A stretch of 64,000 nt of DNA from Streptomyces sp. CMB-StM0423. GTDB taxonomy: Bacteria > Actinomycetota > Actinomycetes > Streptomycetales > Streptomycetaceae. Shown here piece by piece: positions 19,601-29,408 of this stretch (the first letter of the stretch is position 1; every line of letters starts with the position of its first letter). The stretch is from contig NZ_CP025407.1 in assembly GCF_002847285.1 (NCBI RefSeq), positions 2,048,501-2,112,500 of the forward strand, given 5' to 3'. Below the pieces are notes generated by a model, which saw only the letters and a list, made by a program, of their open reading frames with translations, was not told the origin of the DNA and did no database searches. Position numbers and translations under genes: made by a program.

Positions 19601-19647
19601 TGGGCACCTCCACGGTCGGGGCGCAGGTAACACCTCCGTGAAATCTA

Positions 19648-19664
19648 AGGATCGCTCCGATCCT
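19648..19664. promoter_or_regulatory. Inverted repeat in the putA upstream region
   Basis: AGGATC-GCTCC-GATCCT, 48 bases before the putA start. It is one of two inverted repeats in the 130-base divergent region shared by putA and the PucR-type gene. Confidence 0.4.
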
Positions 19665-19698
19665 GGGCCATCGACACCTGTCACGCATCCGAGAGCGC

Positions 19699-19722
19699 CC
19701 TCTCATACAGATGTATGAGAGG
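19699..19722. promoter_or_regulatory. 24-bp near-perfect palindrome at the PucR-type gene start
   Basis: CCTCTCATACA, two bases (GA), TGTATGAGAGG: 11-bp perfect arms. The right arm contains the ribosome-binding site (GAGAGG) of the regulator, whose ATG is 8 bases further. A bound protein would block regulator expression and could act on divergent putA. Likely the regulator's own operator. Confidence 0.65.
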
Positions 19723-19730
19723 CTGCGGTC

Positions 19731-21134
19731 ATGCGCGGCGACTACCAGCAGTTGGTGGACGAGGTCTCGGCGGCGCTCGGCGCCCCCGCCACCCTGGAGG
19801 ACCGGGACTTCGGGCTGATCGCCTTCGGCGTTCACGACACCGGCGACGGCTCGTCGGGCGGCGTCTCCTCGCTCATGGACCCGGTCCGGACGAAGTCCAT
19901 CCTGCACCGGCGCTCGACGGCGGCGGTGCGGGCGTGGTTCGAGGCGTACGGGATCACGCGCGCGACCGGGCCGCTGCGGATCCCGCCGGACCCCTCGGCC
20001 GGGGTGCTCACCGGGCGGATCTGTCTGCCGGCGCGGCACGACGGGGTGGTGCAGGGGTACGTCTGGCTGCTCGACGACGGGCACCTGGCCGACGTGGAGC
20101 TGGGCGGGCCGGGGCGGGCCCAGGATCCGCGGATCGCGCAGGCCATGCGGACGGCGGCGCGGATCGGGGCGCTGCTGGCGGCGGAGACCCGGGCGGGCGC
20201 GGCGGCGGGGGCGCTGCTGCACGACGTGCTGGCCGGCCCCGCGGCGGGGCGGGACGCGGCGCTGGCGGAGCTGCGGGATGCGCTGCCGGGCGGCGCGGCG
20301 GGGCCCGTGGCGGCGGTGGCGGTGCTGCCCTGGCGCCCGGCGGACCCGGCGGCGCCGGGCCCGGGACTGCCGCGGACGGCGGCGACGACGGTGATGCGGG
20401 TGGCCGGCGCGGGCGGGCGCGACGGGGAGGACGCGGGCACTTCGGCCGGCGCGCGGGTACGGACCGGCGCGGGCGGCGGGACGGGCGGCGGGGCGGAACC
20501 GGTGCGGGCACTGGCGGCGCTGGTGCTGCTGCCGTCCGCGGGCTCGGTGGAGCCGGCGGTGGCGGCGGCGGAGCGGCTGCTGCACGCGGCGGGCGGCGGG
20601 GCTCCGGGCGGGGCCCGGGGCGGTGCACCGGGCGAGGTGCCGGCGGGGGTACGGCGCGGGGCGCAGGGCGGCAGGGCACGTACCCGCGCCGGAGAGCCCG
20701 CCACCGGGGCGGGGGCGGCCGCCGTACCGGACGCCGTGGCCGGCGTCGGCGACGGCCGGGCGGACCTCGCCGGGCTGCCCGGCACCTGGCGCGAGGCGCT
20801 GGCCGCCGCCCGGGCGGCGCGGGCCGCACCGCGGCTGGGCCCGGTGGCGCGGTGGCCGGAGATCGGCCCGTACCGGCTGCTCACCGACCTGCCCGGCGGC
20901 GCCGACCCGGCGGTCGGCCGGCTGCTGGAGCCGGCCCACGCCGCGCTGGCCCGCACGGCCGAGGTCTACCTCGACCACGCGGGCCAGGCCGCCCGCACCG
21001 CCGCGGCGCTGGGCATCCACCGCCAGACGCTGTACTACCGGCTGTCCCGCGTCGAGGAGCTGACCGGCCTGGACCTCGCGGCGGGCGAGGACCGCCTGCT
21101 CCTCCACATGTCCCTCAAGTCCGCCCGCCTCTGA
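19731..21134 (+). CDS. PucR/CdaR-type transcriptional regulator of proline utilisation
   Basis: A 467-residue regulator with the C-terminal PucR-family helix-turn-helix QAARTAAALGIHRQTLYYRLSRVEELTGL (about 425-455; quoted in part, the core being LGIHRQTLYYRLSRVEEL). The N-terminal half is a ligand-sensing region (LPARHDGVVQGYVWLLDDG near 98). The middle (about 205-330) is expanded by low-complexity Gly/Ala/Arg sequence that looks disordered. GAGAGG inside the palindrome at 19699-19722 serves as ribosome site. Its divergent position beside putA-pruA points to proline-responsive control, as in related actinobacterial systems; this is inference. It converges on the next MFS gene with a shared terminator. 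Confidence 0.88.
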   Translation: MRGDYQQLVDEVSAALGAPATLEDRDFGLIAFGVHDTGDGSSGGVSSLMDPVRTKSILHRRSTAAVRAWFEAYGITRATGPLRIPPDPSAGVLTGRICLPARHDGVVQGYVWLLDDGHLADVELGGPGRAQDPRIAQAMRTAARIGALLAAETRAGAAAGALLHDVLAGPAAGRDAALAELRDALPGGAAGPVAAVAVLPWRPADPAAPGPGLPRTAATTVMRVAGAGGRDGEDAGTSAGARVRTGAGGGTGGGAEPVRALAALVLLPSAGSVEPAVAAAERLLHAAGGGAPGGARGGAPGEVPAGVRRGAQGGRARTRAGEPATGAGAAAVPDAVAGVGDGRADLAGLPGTWREALAAARAARAAPRLGPVARWPEIGPYRLLTDLPGGADPAVGRLLEPAHAALARTAEVYLDHAGQAARTAAALGIHRQTLYYRLSRVEELTGLDLAAGEDRLLLHMSLKSARL

Positions 21135-21193
21135 CCGCACCCTGCACACACACGGCATGCCTCCTGCCTCGCTCCCGTCGCAGGCGCGACGGG

Positions 21194-21225
21194 CCCGGCC
21201 CGCCTCGGGAGTGTGGCGGGCCGGG
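21194..21225. terminator. Bidirectional terminator between convergent genes
   Basis: CCCGGCCCGCC (21194-21204) pairs with GGCGGGCCGGG (21215-21225), 11 perfect pairs and a 10-base loop, between the stops of the PucR-type gene and the MFS gene. Confidence 0.7.
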
Positions 21226-21242
21226 GGTCCGGGGCGCGGGCG

Positions 21243-22760
21243 TCAGCCCAGGTGCACCGCGGGGGCCGGGGCCGGGGCGCCGGGCTTGGCGGGGGCGGGG
21301 CGGGGGGTGTTCATCACCACCGCCACCATCGCCGCGGCCGCGACGAGGATCACCGACGCCACCGTGTACGCCGAGCTGAAGCCCTCGACCAGGCCCGCCT
21401 TGACCACGTCCGGCACCGGCCCGCCCGCCGCCCGCCGCTCCGCCGGCGCACCCGTCTGCGGCAGCCGCTCGGCGAGGTAGTCGGCGGTGGTGCTGGTCGC
21501 CACGGTGTTGAGGAGGGCCGTGCCGATCGAGCCGCCGATCTGCTGCGCGGTGTTGACCGTCGCGGACGCCACACCGGCCTCCTCCTCGCGCACGCCGTGG
21601 GTCGCGTAGTTGATCGCCGGGGCCATCACCATCCCCATCCCGAAGCCGAGGATCAGCTCCGCGGGCAGCACCCCGGCCGCGTACGACGTGTCCACGTCCA
21701 CCGTCGCCAGCCATCCCGTGCCGGCCGAGGCGAGCAGCAGCCCGGGGGCGATCAGCGCCCGCGGCGGAACCCTGGGCAGCAGCCGGCTGGCGAGCCCCCC
21801 GGCCCCCGCCAGCACCCCCGCCGTCAGCGGCAGGAACGCCACCCCGGTCTTCAGGGCGGAGTAGCCCATGACGACCTGCATGTAGTACGTGAGGAAGAGG
21901 AACATGGCGAACATCCCCACCGTGGCCAGCGCGATGCCCAGGAACGCGCTCCCCCGGGCCCGGCTGAGCACCACCCGCAGCGGCAGCAGCGGCGCCGCGG
22001 CGTTCCGCTCGTACAGCACGAAGCCGGTGAGCAGCGCCACGCCGAGGAAGAGCAGGCCGAGCACGAGCGCCGAGTCCCAGCCCTCGGACTCCGCCTCGCT
22101 GCACCCGTAGACGACGGCGACCAGGCCGGTCACCGCGAGCACCGCGCCGGGCACGTCGATCCGCTGCCGCACCTGCGGGCGGGTGTCGGCGGGCAGCACC
22201 CACCAGCCGGCCGCCGCCAGCACCGCGATGGGCACGTTCACGTACAGGCACCAGCGCCAGTCCAGATACTCGGTCAGCGCCCCGCCCGCGACCAGGCCGA
22301 TCGCGCCGCCGCCGGCGGCGATCGCGCCGAAGATGCCGAAGGCGCGGGCGCGCTCGCGCTGCTCGGTGAAGCTCGTGGTGAGCAGCGACAGCGCCGCCGG
22401 CGCGAGCAGCGCGGCGAACGCCCCCTGCGCGGCCCGCGCGCCCAGCAGCGCGCCGAAGCCGGGCGCCGCACCGCCGAGGGCGGAGGCGGCGGCGAAGCCG
22501 ACGAGCCCGGTCAGGAAGGCCCGGCGGCGGCCGGTGTAGTCGGCGATCCGGCCGCCGAGGAGCAGCAGGCCGCCGAAGGCCAGGGTGTACGCGGTGATCA
22601 CCCATTGCCGGTCGCCGTCGGAGATGTCGAGGTCCGCCTGGGCGGACGGCAGGGCGATGTTCACGACCGTGACATCCAGGACGATCATGAGCTGCGCCAG
22701 CCCGATGAAGGCGAGGGCGAGCCAGCGCCGCGATCCGGTCGCCCTTTTTGTAGTGTCCAT
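21243..22760 (-). CDS. MFS drug exporter, DHA2 (EmrB/QacA) type
   Basis: A 505-residue multidrug-type exporter with about 14 membrane helices. TM1 carries LAQLMIVLDVTVVNIALPSA, loop 2-3 GRIADYTGRRRAFLTG, and motif C-like AAGGGAIGLVAGGALTEYLD. AAGG lies 8 bases before the ATG. It is the second gene of a TetR-MFS pair, 66 bases downstream of the regulator on the same strand. The usual role of such pairs is inducible efflux of a toxic compound that also binds the TetR protein. It is a different paralogue from the exporter at 5162-6796. Confidence 0.93.
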   Translation of the reverse strand: MDTTKRATGSRRWLALAFIGLAQLMIVLDVTVVNIALPSAQADLDISDGDRQWVITAYTLAFGGLLLLGGRIADYTGRRRAFLTGLVGFAAASALGGAAPGFGALLGARAAQGAFAALLAPAALSLLTTSFTEQRERARAFGIFGAIAAGGGAIGLVAGGALTEYLDWRWCLYVNVPIAVLAAAGWWVLPADTRPQVRQRIDVPGAVLAVTGLVAVVYGCSEAESEGWDSALVLGLLFLGVALLTGFVLYERNAAAPLLPLRVVLSRARGSAFLGIALATVGMFAMFLFLTYYMQVVMGYSALKTGVAFLPLTAGVLAGAGGLASRLLPRVPPRALIAPGLLLASAGTGWLATVDVDTSYAAGVLPAELILGFGMGMVMAPAINYATHGVREEEAGVASATVNTAQQIGGSIGTALLNTVATSTTADYLAERLPQTGAPAERRAAGGPVPDVVKAGLVEGFSSAYTVASVILVAAAAMVAVVMNTPRPAPAKPGAPAPAPAVHLG

Positions 22761-22826
22761 GCCATTACCTTTCTCGTGCGTGCTCGGGGTCTCGGGTGGC
22801 TGGGGGGATTGCGGGCGGTACGGGCG

Positions 22827-23483
22827 CTAGCGGTCGTTCCCGCCGACGATGCGGTCCGTGGCCCGGATGAACCGGGCGGCGGTGATCGCGGGACCGGGCA
22901 GTCCGGTGCCGCGGGCGCGGGCGGCCTCGGGGCGCAGCCCGTCGAGATACAGCTCCAGATGGCGGTGGGCCAGCGCCTCGTCCTCCGGCAGCCCGCCGCC
23001 GGGCAGCAGCAGCGTCAGCCGCATGACCATGAACGGCACGTCGCCGAAGACCACGTCGTCGCGGAGCTGGCCGGCCTGCTGCGCCCGCACGATCAGCTCC
23101 TGCACCGGGCGCAGCGTCCGCGCGCGCAGCTCCGCCAGCTCCTCGTCGATCCGGATCCGGCCGGAGAGCGCGGGGAGCACGGCGCCGATCCGCAGGTCGA
23201 GCGCCGTATGGGCGAACCGGCGCAGCGCCTCGAACGGCTCCTCCCCGCCGGCCAGCGCCTCCTCGGCCGCACCGCGCAGCTCCGCGAGGGTGGCGGCGGC
23301 GACGCCGCGGATCAGCGCCTCGCGGCTGCCGAAGTTGCGGTAGAGCGTGGCGATGCCGACGCCGGCCCGGCGCGCGACGTCCTCCAGCGGGGCGTCGGGG
23401 CCCTCGCCCACGAAGACCTCGCCGGCCGCCTTCAGGATCAGCTCGCGGTTCCGCCGGGCGTCCGCGCGCATCGGGGTCCGCAT
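22827..23483 (-). CDS. TetR-family transcriptional regulator
   Basis: A 218-residue TetR repressor. The N-terminal helix-turn-helix LEDVARRAGVGIATLYRNFG (about residues 36-55) is preceded by ADARRNRELILKAAGEVFV; the rest is an all-helical ligand/dimerisation domain. The ATG at 23483 has GAGGAG 5 bases upstream; the GTG two codons earlier abuts that site and was not chosen. It precedes and probably represses the MFS gene. AAATCTC (23506-23512) and GAGATTT (23543-23549) upstream may be parts of its operator region, but they are far apart. Confidence 0.92.
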   Translation of the reverse strand: MRTPMRADARRNRELILKAAGEVFVGEGPDAPLEDVARRAGVGIATLYRNFGSREALIRGVAAATLAELRGAAEEALAGGEEPFEALRRFAHTALDLRIGAVLPALSGRIRIDEELAELRARTLRPVQELIVRAQQAGQLRDDVVFGDVPFMVMRLTLLLPGGGLPEDEALAHRHLELYLDGLRPEAARARGTGLPGPAITAARFIRATDRIVGGNDR

Positions 23484-23646
23484 GACCACTCCTCAACCGA
23501 AGGGAAAATCTCCACTTACCCGCACCGTAGAAGGGAACCGGAGAGATTTCATCCATCTGAGGGGAAGTGAGAGGGCATCGCGCGAAGATCCTCCGCATCG
23601 CGCCGGCGGGCCGCCCCGGAGGACCGGAAACCGGGCCAGGACACGC

Positions 23647-23694
23647 GTACGGGCCCGGGCGGGCGGCATCGCTGCCGCCCGCCCGGGCCCGTAC
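23647..23694 (-). terminator. serA terminator with a 22-bp perfect stem
   Basis: Two 22-base arms (23647-23668 and 23673-23694) pair perfectly around a TCGC loop, starting 22 bases after the serA stop. It is the longest perfect stem I found in the window. It separates serA from the TetR-MFS genes downstream on the same strand. Confidence 0.85.
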
Positions 23695-23716
23695 CCCGGG
23701 GGTCTCCCCCGGTCCG

Positions 23717-25336
23717 CTACTCGGTGAGGTTCACCGCGCGCGCCGAGGCCGCGCCGATCTCACCGGCGATCTCCTGCACGACGGCCGGCGGGATCGTGTC
23801 GTCCACGGTCAGCGCGACCAGCGCCTCGCCGCCCGCCTTGGCCCGGGACACCTGCATCCCGGCGATGTTGATGCCCGCCTCGCCCAGGATCCGGCCCATG
23901 GTGCCGACGACGCCGGGGCGGTCGCCGTAGCTGAAGAACGCCATGTGGTCGGCGAGCGTCAGGTCCACGTCGTGCTCGCCGACGGCGACGACCTTCTGCT
24001 GGTGCTTCGGCCCGGAGAGCGTGCCGGAGACCGACACCTCCTCGCCGCTGGCGAGCGTGCCGCGCACCGTCACCACGTTGCGGTGGGCGTTCGACTCGGA
24101 GCTGGTGGTCAGCCGCACCTCGACGCCGCGCTCCTGCGCGAACAGCGGGGCGTTCACGTAGCTCACGGTCTCGGCGACGATGTCCTCGAAGACGCCCTTG
24201 AGCGCGGACAGCTCCAGCACCTTCACGTCGTGCTGCGTGATCTCACCGCACACCTCCACGTCGAGCCGGACGGCGACCTCGCCGGCCAGCGCCGTGAAGA
24301 TCCGGCCGAGCTTCTCGGCCAGCGGCAGCCCGGGGCGTACGTCCTCGGCGATGACGCCGCCCTGGACGTTGACCGCGTCCGGCACCAGCTCGCCGGCCAG
24401 CGCGAGCCGCACCGAGCGGGCCACGGAGATGCCCGCCTTCTCCTGCGCCTCGCCGGTGGAGGCGCCGAGGTGCGGGGTGGCGACGACGCTGTCGAACTGG
24501 AACAGCGGCGAGTCCGTACAGGGCTCGGTGGCGTAGACGTCGAGGCCCGCGCCCGCGACCCGGCCTTCCTTCAGCGCGGCGGTCAGCGCCTCCTCGTCGA
24601 CGATGCCGCCGCGGGCGGCGTTGACGATCCGGACGGACGGCTTGACCTTCTGCAGCGCCTCGTCGCCGATCAGACCCAGGGTCTCGGGGGTCTTCGGCAG
24701 GTGGACGGTGATGAAGTCGGAGGTCTCCAGCAGCTCGTCCAGCGAGACGAGCCTGACGCCCATCTGCGCGGCGCGCGCGGCCTGCACGTACGGGTCGTAC
24801 GCCACGACGCCCATGCCGAACGCCGCCATGCGCTGCGCGACCAGTACGCCGATGCGGCCGAGGCCCACGACGCCGAGCACCTTCTCGTTCAGCTCGACGC
24901 CGGTGTACTTCGAGCGCTTCCACTCGCCGGCCTTCAGCGCGGCGTTGGCCTGCGGGATGTTGCGCGCGCTGGCGATGATCAGGCCGCAGGCCAGCTCGGC
25001 GGCGGTGACGATGTTGGAGGTCGGCGCGTTGACGACCATGACGCCGGCCTTGGTGGCGGCGGGTACGTCGACGTTGTCGAGGCCGACGCCGGCGCGGGCG
25101 ACGACCTTCAGCCGGCGCGCGGCGGCCACGGCCTCCGCGTCGACCTTGGTGGCGCTGCGGATCAGGATCGCGTCCACGTCGGCGATGGCCGCGAGCAGCT
25201 CGGCCCGGTCGGCGCCGTTGCAGTGGCGGATGTCGAAGTCGGGACCGAGGGCGTCGACGGTGGCCGGCGAGAGCTCCTCGGCGATCAGTACGGCGGGCTT
25301 CCCGGGGGTGGCGCCGGTTGCTGGGGCAGTGCTCAC
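23717..25336 (-). CDS. serA: D-3-phosphoglycerate dehydrogenase SerA
   Basis: A 539-residue long-form (type I, mycobacterial-like) enzyme. It oxidises 3-phosphoglycerate to phosphohydroxypyruvate with NAD, the first step of serine synthesis. Order: catalytic/NAD domains with GVVGLGRIGVLVAQRM (about 155), active-site Arg in NAARGGIVDEEAL, His in VVATPHLGAST. The intervening allosteric domain follows (about 325-460). Last is a C-terminal ACT domain SYGDRPGVVGTMGRILGEAG that binds serine for feedback inhibition. Start GTG at 25336 with GAGGA 5 bases upstream. A hairpin-forming CGGCCGTC-CC-GACGGCCG (25365-25382) sits in the leader. It is downstream of ilvC but beyond that gene's terminator. Confidence 0.97.
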   Translation of the reverse strand: MSTAPATGATPGKPAVLIAEELSPATVDALGPDFDIRHCNGADRAELLAAIADVDAILIRSATKVDAEAVAAARRLKVVARAGVGLDNVDVPAATKAGVMVVNAPTSNIVTAAELACGLIIASARNIPQANAALKAGEWKRSKYTGVELNEKVLGVVGLGRIGVLVAQRMAAFGMGVVAYDPYVQAARAAQMGVRLVSLDELLETSDFITVHLPKTPETLGLIGDEALQKVKPSVRIVNAARGGIVDEEALTAALKEGRVAGAGLDVYATEPCTDSPLFQFDSVVATPHLGASTGEAQEKAGISVARSVRLALAGELVPDAVNVQGGVIAEDVRPGLPLAEKLGRIFTALAGEVAVRLDVEVCGEITQHDVKVLELSALKGVFEDIVAETVSYVNAPLFAQERGVEVRLTTSSESNAHRNVVTVRGTLASGEEVSVSGTLSGPKHQQKVVAVGEHDVDLTLADHMAFFSYGDRPGVVGTMGRILGEAGINIAGMQVSRAKAGGEALVALTVDDTIPPAVVQEIAGEIGAASARAVNLTE

Positions 25337-25364
25337 GTGGTCCTCACTGGATTCCTGTGCGGGA

Positions 25365-25382
25365 CGGCCGTCCCGACGGCCG
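25365..25382. promoter_or_regulatory. Inverted repeat in the serA leader
   Basis: CGGCCGTC-CC-GACGGCCG, 8-bp perfect arms, 29 bases before the serA GTG. It could be an operator or an RNA hairpin; no leader peptide was seen. Confidence 0.35.
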
Positions 25383-25492
25383 CAGGTGGAGGGATGCAGG
25401 CGCCGGTCCGCCGGACAGACGCGTGCTGCCGCGTTTGAAGGACACACGACGCTGTGAGCCTGACGCGCGATGTACCAAGAGTGTAGTGGCGC

Positions 25493-25532
25493 CGGGCGGT
25501 GGCCGGGCGCCGCTGCGCCCCGCCACCGCCCG
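25493..25532 (-). terminator. ilvC terminator hairpin
   Basis: CGGGCGGTGGC (25493-25503) with GCCACCGCCCG (25522-25532), a C-C mismatch, then GGGCGC/GCGCCC around a CGCT loop. It starts 20 bases after the ilvC stop. Confidence 0.8.
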
Positions 25533-25551
25533 AACGAGCGACCCGCTCCGC

Positions 25552-26622
<1,071 letters not shown>

Positions 26623-26681
26623 TTAACGACGGTTGTCAGGAACGGTGTCGGCACGACCAGGGCGACCGGTGGCTGCGGCCT

Positions 26682-26766
26682 GGCCGCGGGCGGGCCGGCG
26701 GCCGGCCCGCGGCCCCAGGCCGGTCGCGGGACAGGCCGGTGCGGGCACCGCCGGCCGCGGTGCCCG
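26682..26766 (-). promoter_or_regulatory. Two GC-rich hairpins between ilvN and ilvC
   Basis: GGCCGCGGGC (26682-26691) pairs with GCCCGCGGCC (26705-26714), and CGGGCACCG (26742-26750) pairs with CGGTGCCCG (26758-26766). They fill the gap between two genes usually cotranscribed. They could act as a partial terminator or as RNA-stability elements giving different ilvBN and ilvC levels. No T-run. Confidence 0.55.
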
Positions 26767-26799
26767 GCCGGCGGCGCCCCGCGGCCCGTGCCGGAGGCG

Positions 26800-27324
26800 T
26801 TACGCGCTTCGGTCGAGAGCGCGGAGGGAACGGTCCGTGATGGAGCGGGCGCCGCGGCCGATGGCGATGGTGCCGGACTGGACCAGCTCCTTGATGCCGT
26901 ACGGCTCCAGCATCTTCAGCATCGCCTCCAGCTTCTCGCCGCTGCCGGTGGCCTCGATCGTGACCGCCTCCGGGGAGACGTCCACGGTCTTGGCGCGGAA
27001 GAGCTGGACGATCTCGACGACCTGGGAGCGGGTCTCGTTGTCGGCGCGCACCTTCACCAGGACGAGTTCGCGCTGCACCGCCGCGCCCGGCTCCAGCTCG
27101 ACGATCTTCAGCACGTTGACGAGCTTGTTGAGCTGCTTGGTGACCTGCTCCAGGGGCTGGTCCTCGACGTTCACCACGATCGTCATCCGGGAGATGTCCG
27201 GGTGCTCGGTGGTGCCGACGGCGAGCGAGTCGATGTTGAAGCCGCGGCGGAAGAACATCGCGGAGATCCTGGCCAGGATGCCCGGCTTGTTCTCCACCAG
27301 GACCGACAGCGTGTGCTTGGACAT
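26800..27324 (-). CDS. ilvN: Acetolactate synthase small (regulatory) subunit IlvN
   Basis: A 174-residue regulatory subunit that activates IlvB and gives it valine feedback inhibition. The N-terminal ACT domain HTLSVLVENKPGILARISAM, with RRGFNIDSLAVGTTEHPDIS, is the effector site. The C-terminal ALS_ss_C domain includes LFRAKTVDVSPEAVTIEATG. The ATG at 27324 gives the family length; GAGAGAGACGAAG upstream is a modest ribosome site. It lies 29 bases after ilvB, in the same transcript. Confidence 0.97.
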   Translation of the reverse strand: MSKHTLSVLVENKPGILARISAMFFRRGFNIDSLAVGTTEHPDISRMTIVVNVEDQPLEQVTKQLNKLVNVLKIVELEPGAAVQRELVLVKVRADNETRSQVVEIVQLFRAKTVDVSPEAVTIEATGSGEKLEAMLKMLEPYGIKELVQSGTIAIGRGARSITDRSLRALDRSA

Positions 27325-27353
27325 GTCTTCGTCTCTCTCTTCGCTGCCCGGCC

Positions 27354-29276
27354 TCAGTCGTCTTCGCCGTCGCCGAAGTCCGGGCGGACGTCGCGCGCGG
27401 CCATGATCTCGTCGTTGGAGGTGCCGGCCGCGACCATCGGCCAGACCATCGCGTCCTGGTGGACGATGAAGTCCACGACGACGGGGCGGTCGTTGATGGC
27501 GTTGGCCTTCTCGATGACCGCGTCGAGCTGCTCGGGGTCCTCGCACCGCAGGCCGACGCAGCCCATGGCCTCGGCGAGCTTGACGAAGTCAGGGCAGCGG
27601 GTGCCGGCCGCATGGCGGGCCTGCTCCTCGGCGCCGCCGGCGCCCTCGGCCGCGCCGTTGCCGTTCGGGCCCGACAGCACGGTGTTGGAGTAGCGGCGGT
27701 TGTAGAAGAGGGTCTGCCACTGGCGGACCATGCCCAGCGCGCCGTTGTTGATGATCGCGACCTTGATCGGGATGCCGTTCAGCGCGCAGGTGACCAGCTC
27801 CTGGTTGGTCATCTGGAAGCAGCCGTCGCCGTCGATGGCCCAGACCGTCGCGTCCGGCGCGCCGGCCTTGGCGCCCATGGCGGCCGGGACGGCGTAGCCC
27901 ATGGTCCCGGCGCCGCCGGAGTTGAGCCAGGTGCGGGGCTTGTCGTACTCGATGTAGTGGGCTGCCCACATCTGGTGCTGGCCGACGCCCGCGGTGTAGA
28001 CCGTGTCCTCCGGGGCCAGCTCGCCGATGCGCTGGATCACCTGCTGGGGCGAGAGGGTGCCGTCGGAGGGCAGGTCGTAGCCGAGGGGGTACGTCTCGCG
28101 CCAGCGGTCGAGCTGCTGCCACCACTCCGCGTAGCGCTCGGTGCCCGTGCCCTGCCGGTCGCCCTGCTCCTGCTCGCTCTGCACCGCCACGATCAGGTCG
28201 GCGATGACCTCGCGGGCGTCGCCGACGATCGGCACGTCCGCCTCGCGGTTCTTGCCGATCTCCGCCGGGTCGATGTCGGCGTGCACGATCTTGGCGTGCG
28301 GCGCGAAGGTGTCCAGCCTGCCGGTCACCCGGTCGTCGAACCGGGCCCCGAGCGCCACGATCAGGTCGGCCTTCTGCAGCGAGGTGACGGCGGCCACCGT
28401 GCCGTGCATGCCGGGCATGCCCAGGTGCTGCGGGTGGGTGTCGGGGAAGGCGCCGAGGCCCATCAGGGTGGTGACGACCGGGGCGCCGGTCAGCTCCGCG
28501 AGCACCTTCAGCTCGGCGGTGGCGCGGGCCTTGAGCACGCCGCCGCCGACGTACAGCACGGGGCGCCGGGCGGCGCCGACGAGCCGGGCGGCCTCGCGGA
28601 TCTGCTTGGCGTGCGGCTTGGTGACCGGGCGGTAGCCGGGCAGCTCGTGCCGCGGCGGCCAGGAGAAGACGGTGGGCGACTGCAGCGTGTCCTTGGCGAT
28701 GTCGACCAGCACAGGACCCGGCCGCCCGGTGCCGGCGATGTGGAACGCCTCGGAGATCACCCGCGGGATGTCCGCGGGGTCCGTGACCAGGAAGTTGTGC
28801 TTCGTGATCGGCATGGTGATGCCGCAGATGTCCGCCTCCTGGAAGGCGTCCGTGCCGATCGACCTGACCGCCACCTGGCCGGTGATCGCGACCATCGGCA
28901 CGGAGTCCATGTGCGCGTCGGCGATCGGCGTGACGAGGTTGGTCGCGCCCGGTCCCGAGGTGGCCATGCAGACGCCCACCTTGCCGGTGGCCTGCGCGTA
29001 CCCGGTGGCGGCGTGCCCCGCGCCCTGCTCGTGGCGGACGAGGACGTGCCGGACCTTCGTGGAGTCCATCATCGGGTCGTACGCGGGGAGGATGGCCCCG
29101 CCCGGAATGCCGAACACCGTGTCCACGCCTACGGCCTCAAGCGCGAGGATGAGGGACTGCGCGCCCGTCACGGTCTTGTCCGCCGGTGTGTGCCCCGGAA
29201 CGCGGGACTGTCCCCCGCTGCGGGCCCGCGGCGGCTGCGGGTGGGGCTCACTCCGCGGGGGAGCCTGCTCGGTCAT
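27354..29276 (-). CDS. ilvB: Acetolactate synthase large subunit IlvB
   Basis: A 640-residue ThDP enzyme that joins two pyruvates, or pyruvate and 2-oxobutyrate, into acetolactate or acetohydroxybutyrate, the first common step of Val/Leu/Ile synthesis. Catalytic Glu in [20 protein letters not shown]/central domain [16 protein letters not shown]; ThDP-Mg motif [20 protein letters not shown] (ends with the IINN asparagines). A Gly/Ala/Glu-rich insert of roughly 20 residues follows [11 protein letters not shown] near 550, on a surface loop. Start ATG at 29276 with GAGAAGAG upstream. Regulated by the attenuator in the leader (29340-29450). Confidence 0.98.
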   Translation of the reverse strand: MTEQAPPRSEPHPQPPRARSGGQSRVPGHTPADKTVTGAQSLILALEAVGVDTVFGIPGGAILPAYDPMMDSTKVRHVLVRHEQGAGHAATGYAQATGKVGVCMATSGPGATNLVTPIADAHMDSVPMVAITGQVAVRSIGTDAFQEADICGITMPITKHNFLVTDPADIPRVISEAFHIAGTGRPGPVLVDIAKDTLQSPTVFSWPPRHELPGYRPVTKPHAKQIREAARLVGAARRPVLYVGGGVLKARATAELKVLAELTGAPVVTTLMGLGAFPDTHPQHLGMPGMHGTVAAVTSLQKADLIVALGARFDDRVTGRLDTFAPHAKIVHADIDPAEIGKNREADVPIVGDAREVIADLIVAVQSEQEQGDRQGTGTERYAEWWQQLDRWRETYPLGYDLPSDGTLSPQQVIQRIGELAPEDTVYTAGVGQHQMWAAHYIEYDKPRTWLNSGGAGTMGYAVPAAMGAKAGAPDATVWAIDGDGCFQMTNQELVTCALNGIPIKVAIINNGALGMVRQWQTLFYNRRYSNTVLSGPNGNGAAEGAGGAEEQARHAAGTRCPDFVKLAEAMGCVGLRCEDPEQLDAVIEKANAINDRPVVVDFIVHQDAMVWPMVAAGTSNDEIMAARDVRPDFGDGEDD

Positions 29277-29339
29277 CGGTTTCTCTTCTCGTCTTCGATT
29301 GGTGCGAGGGTTGGGGGTGGAGCAGCGGGTTCGAGCAAC

Positions 29340-29373
29340 AAAAAACCCCTCGTGCCGGATGGCAAGCGAGGGG
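29340..29373 (-). terminator. ilvB attenuator terminator
   Basis: Read with the gene: CCCCTCG stem continued by TGCC/GGCA (two-base bulge, ATCC loop), then CGAGGGG and TTTTTT. It lies 63 bases before ilvB and after the leader peptide. An alternative hairpin (29374-29384 with 29412-29422, 11 bp) joins the peptide's last codons to the terminator's upstream edge, as expected for ribosome-mediated attenuation. Confidence 0.88.
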
Positions 29374-29408
29374 AGCGCGTCGGCGCGGTCCGGGAGTCGG
29401 GATCCGCT

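Noticed and set aside
23506..23549. AAATCTC...GAGATTT as the TetR operator
   Set aside because: The arms are 30 bases apart, too far for one TetR dimer; left only as a remark.
27630..27700. Extra Gly/Ala/Glu loop in IlvB as a frameshift
   Set aside because: Flanking motifs stay in frame and the enzyme is otherwise complete; it is an in-frame surface insertion.
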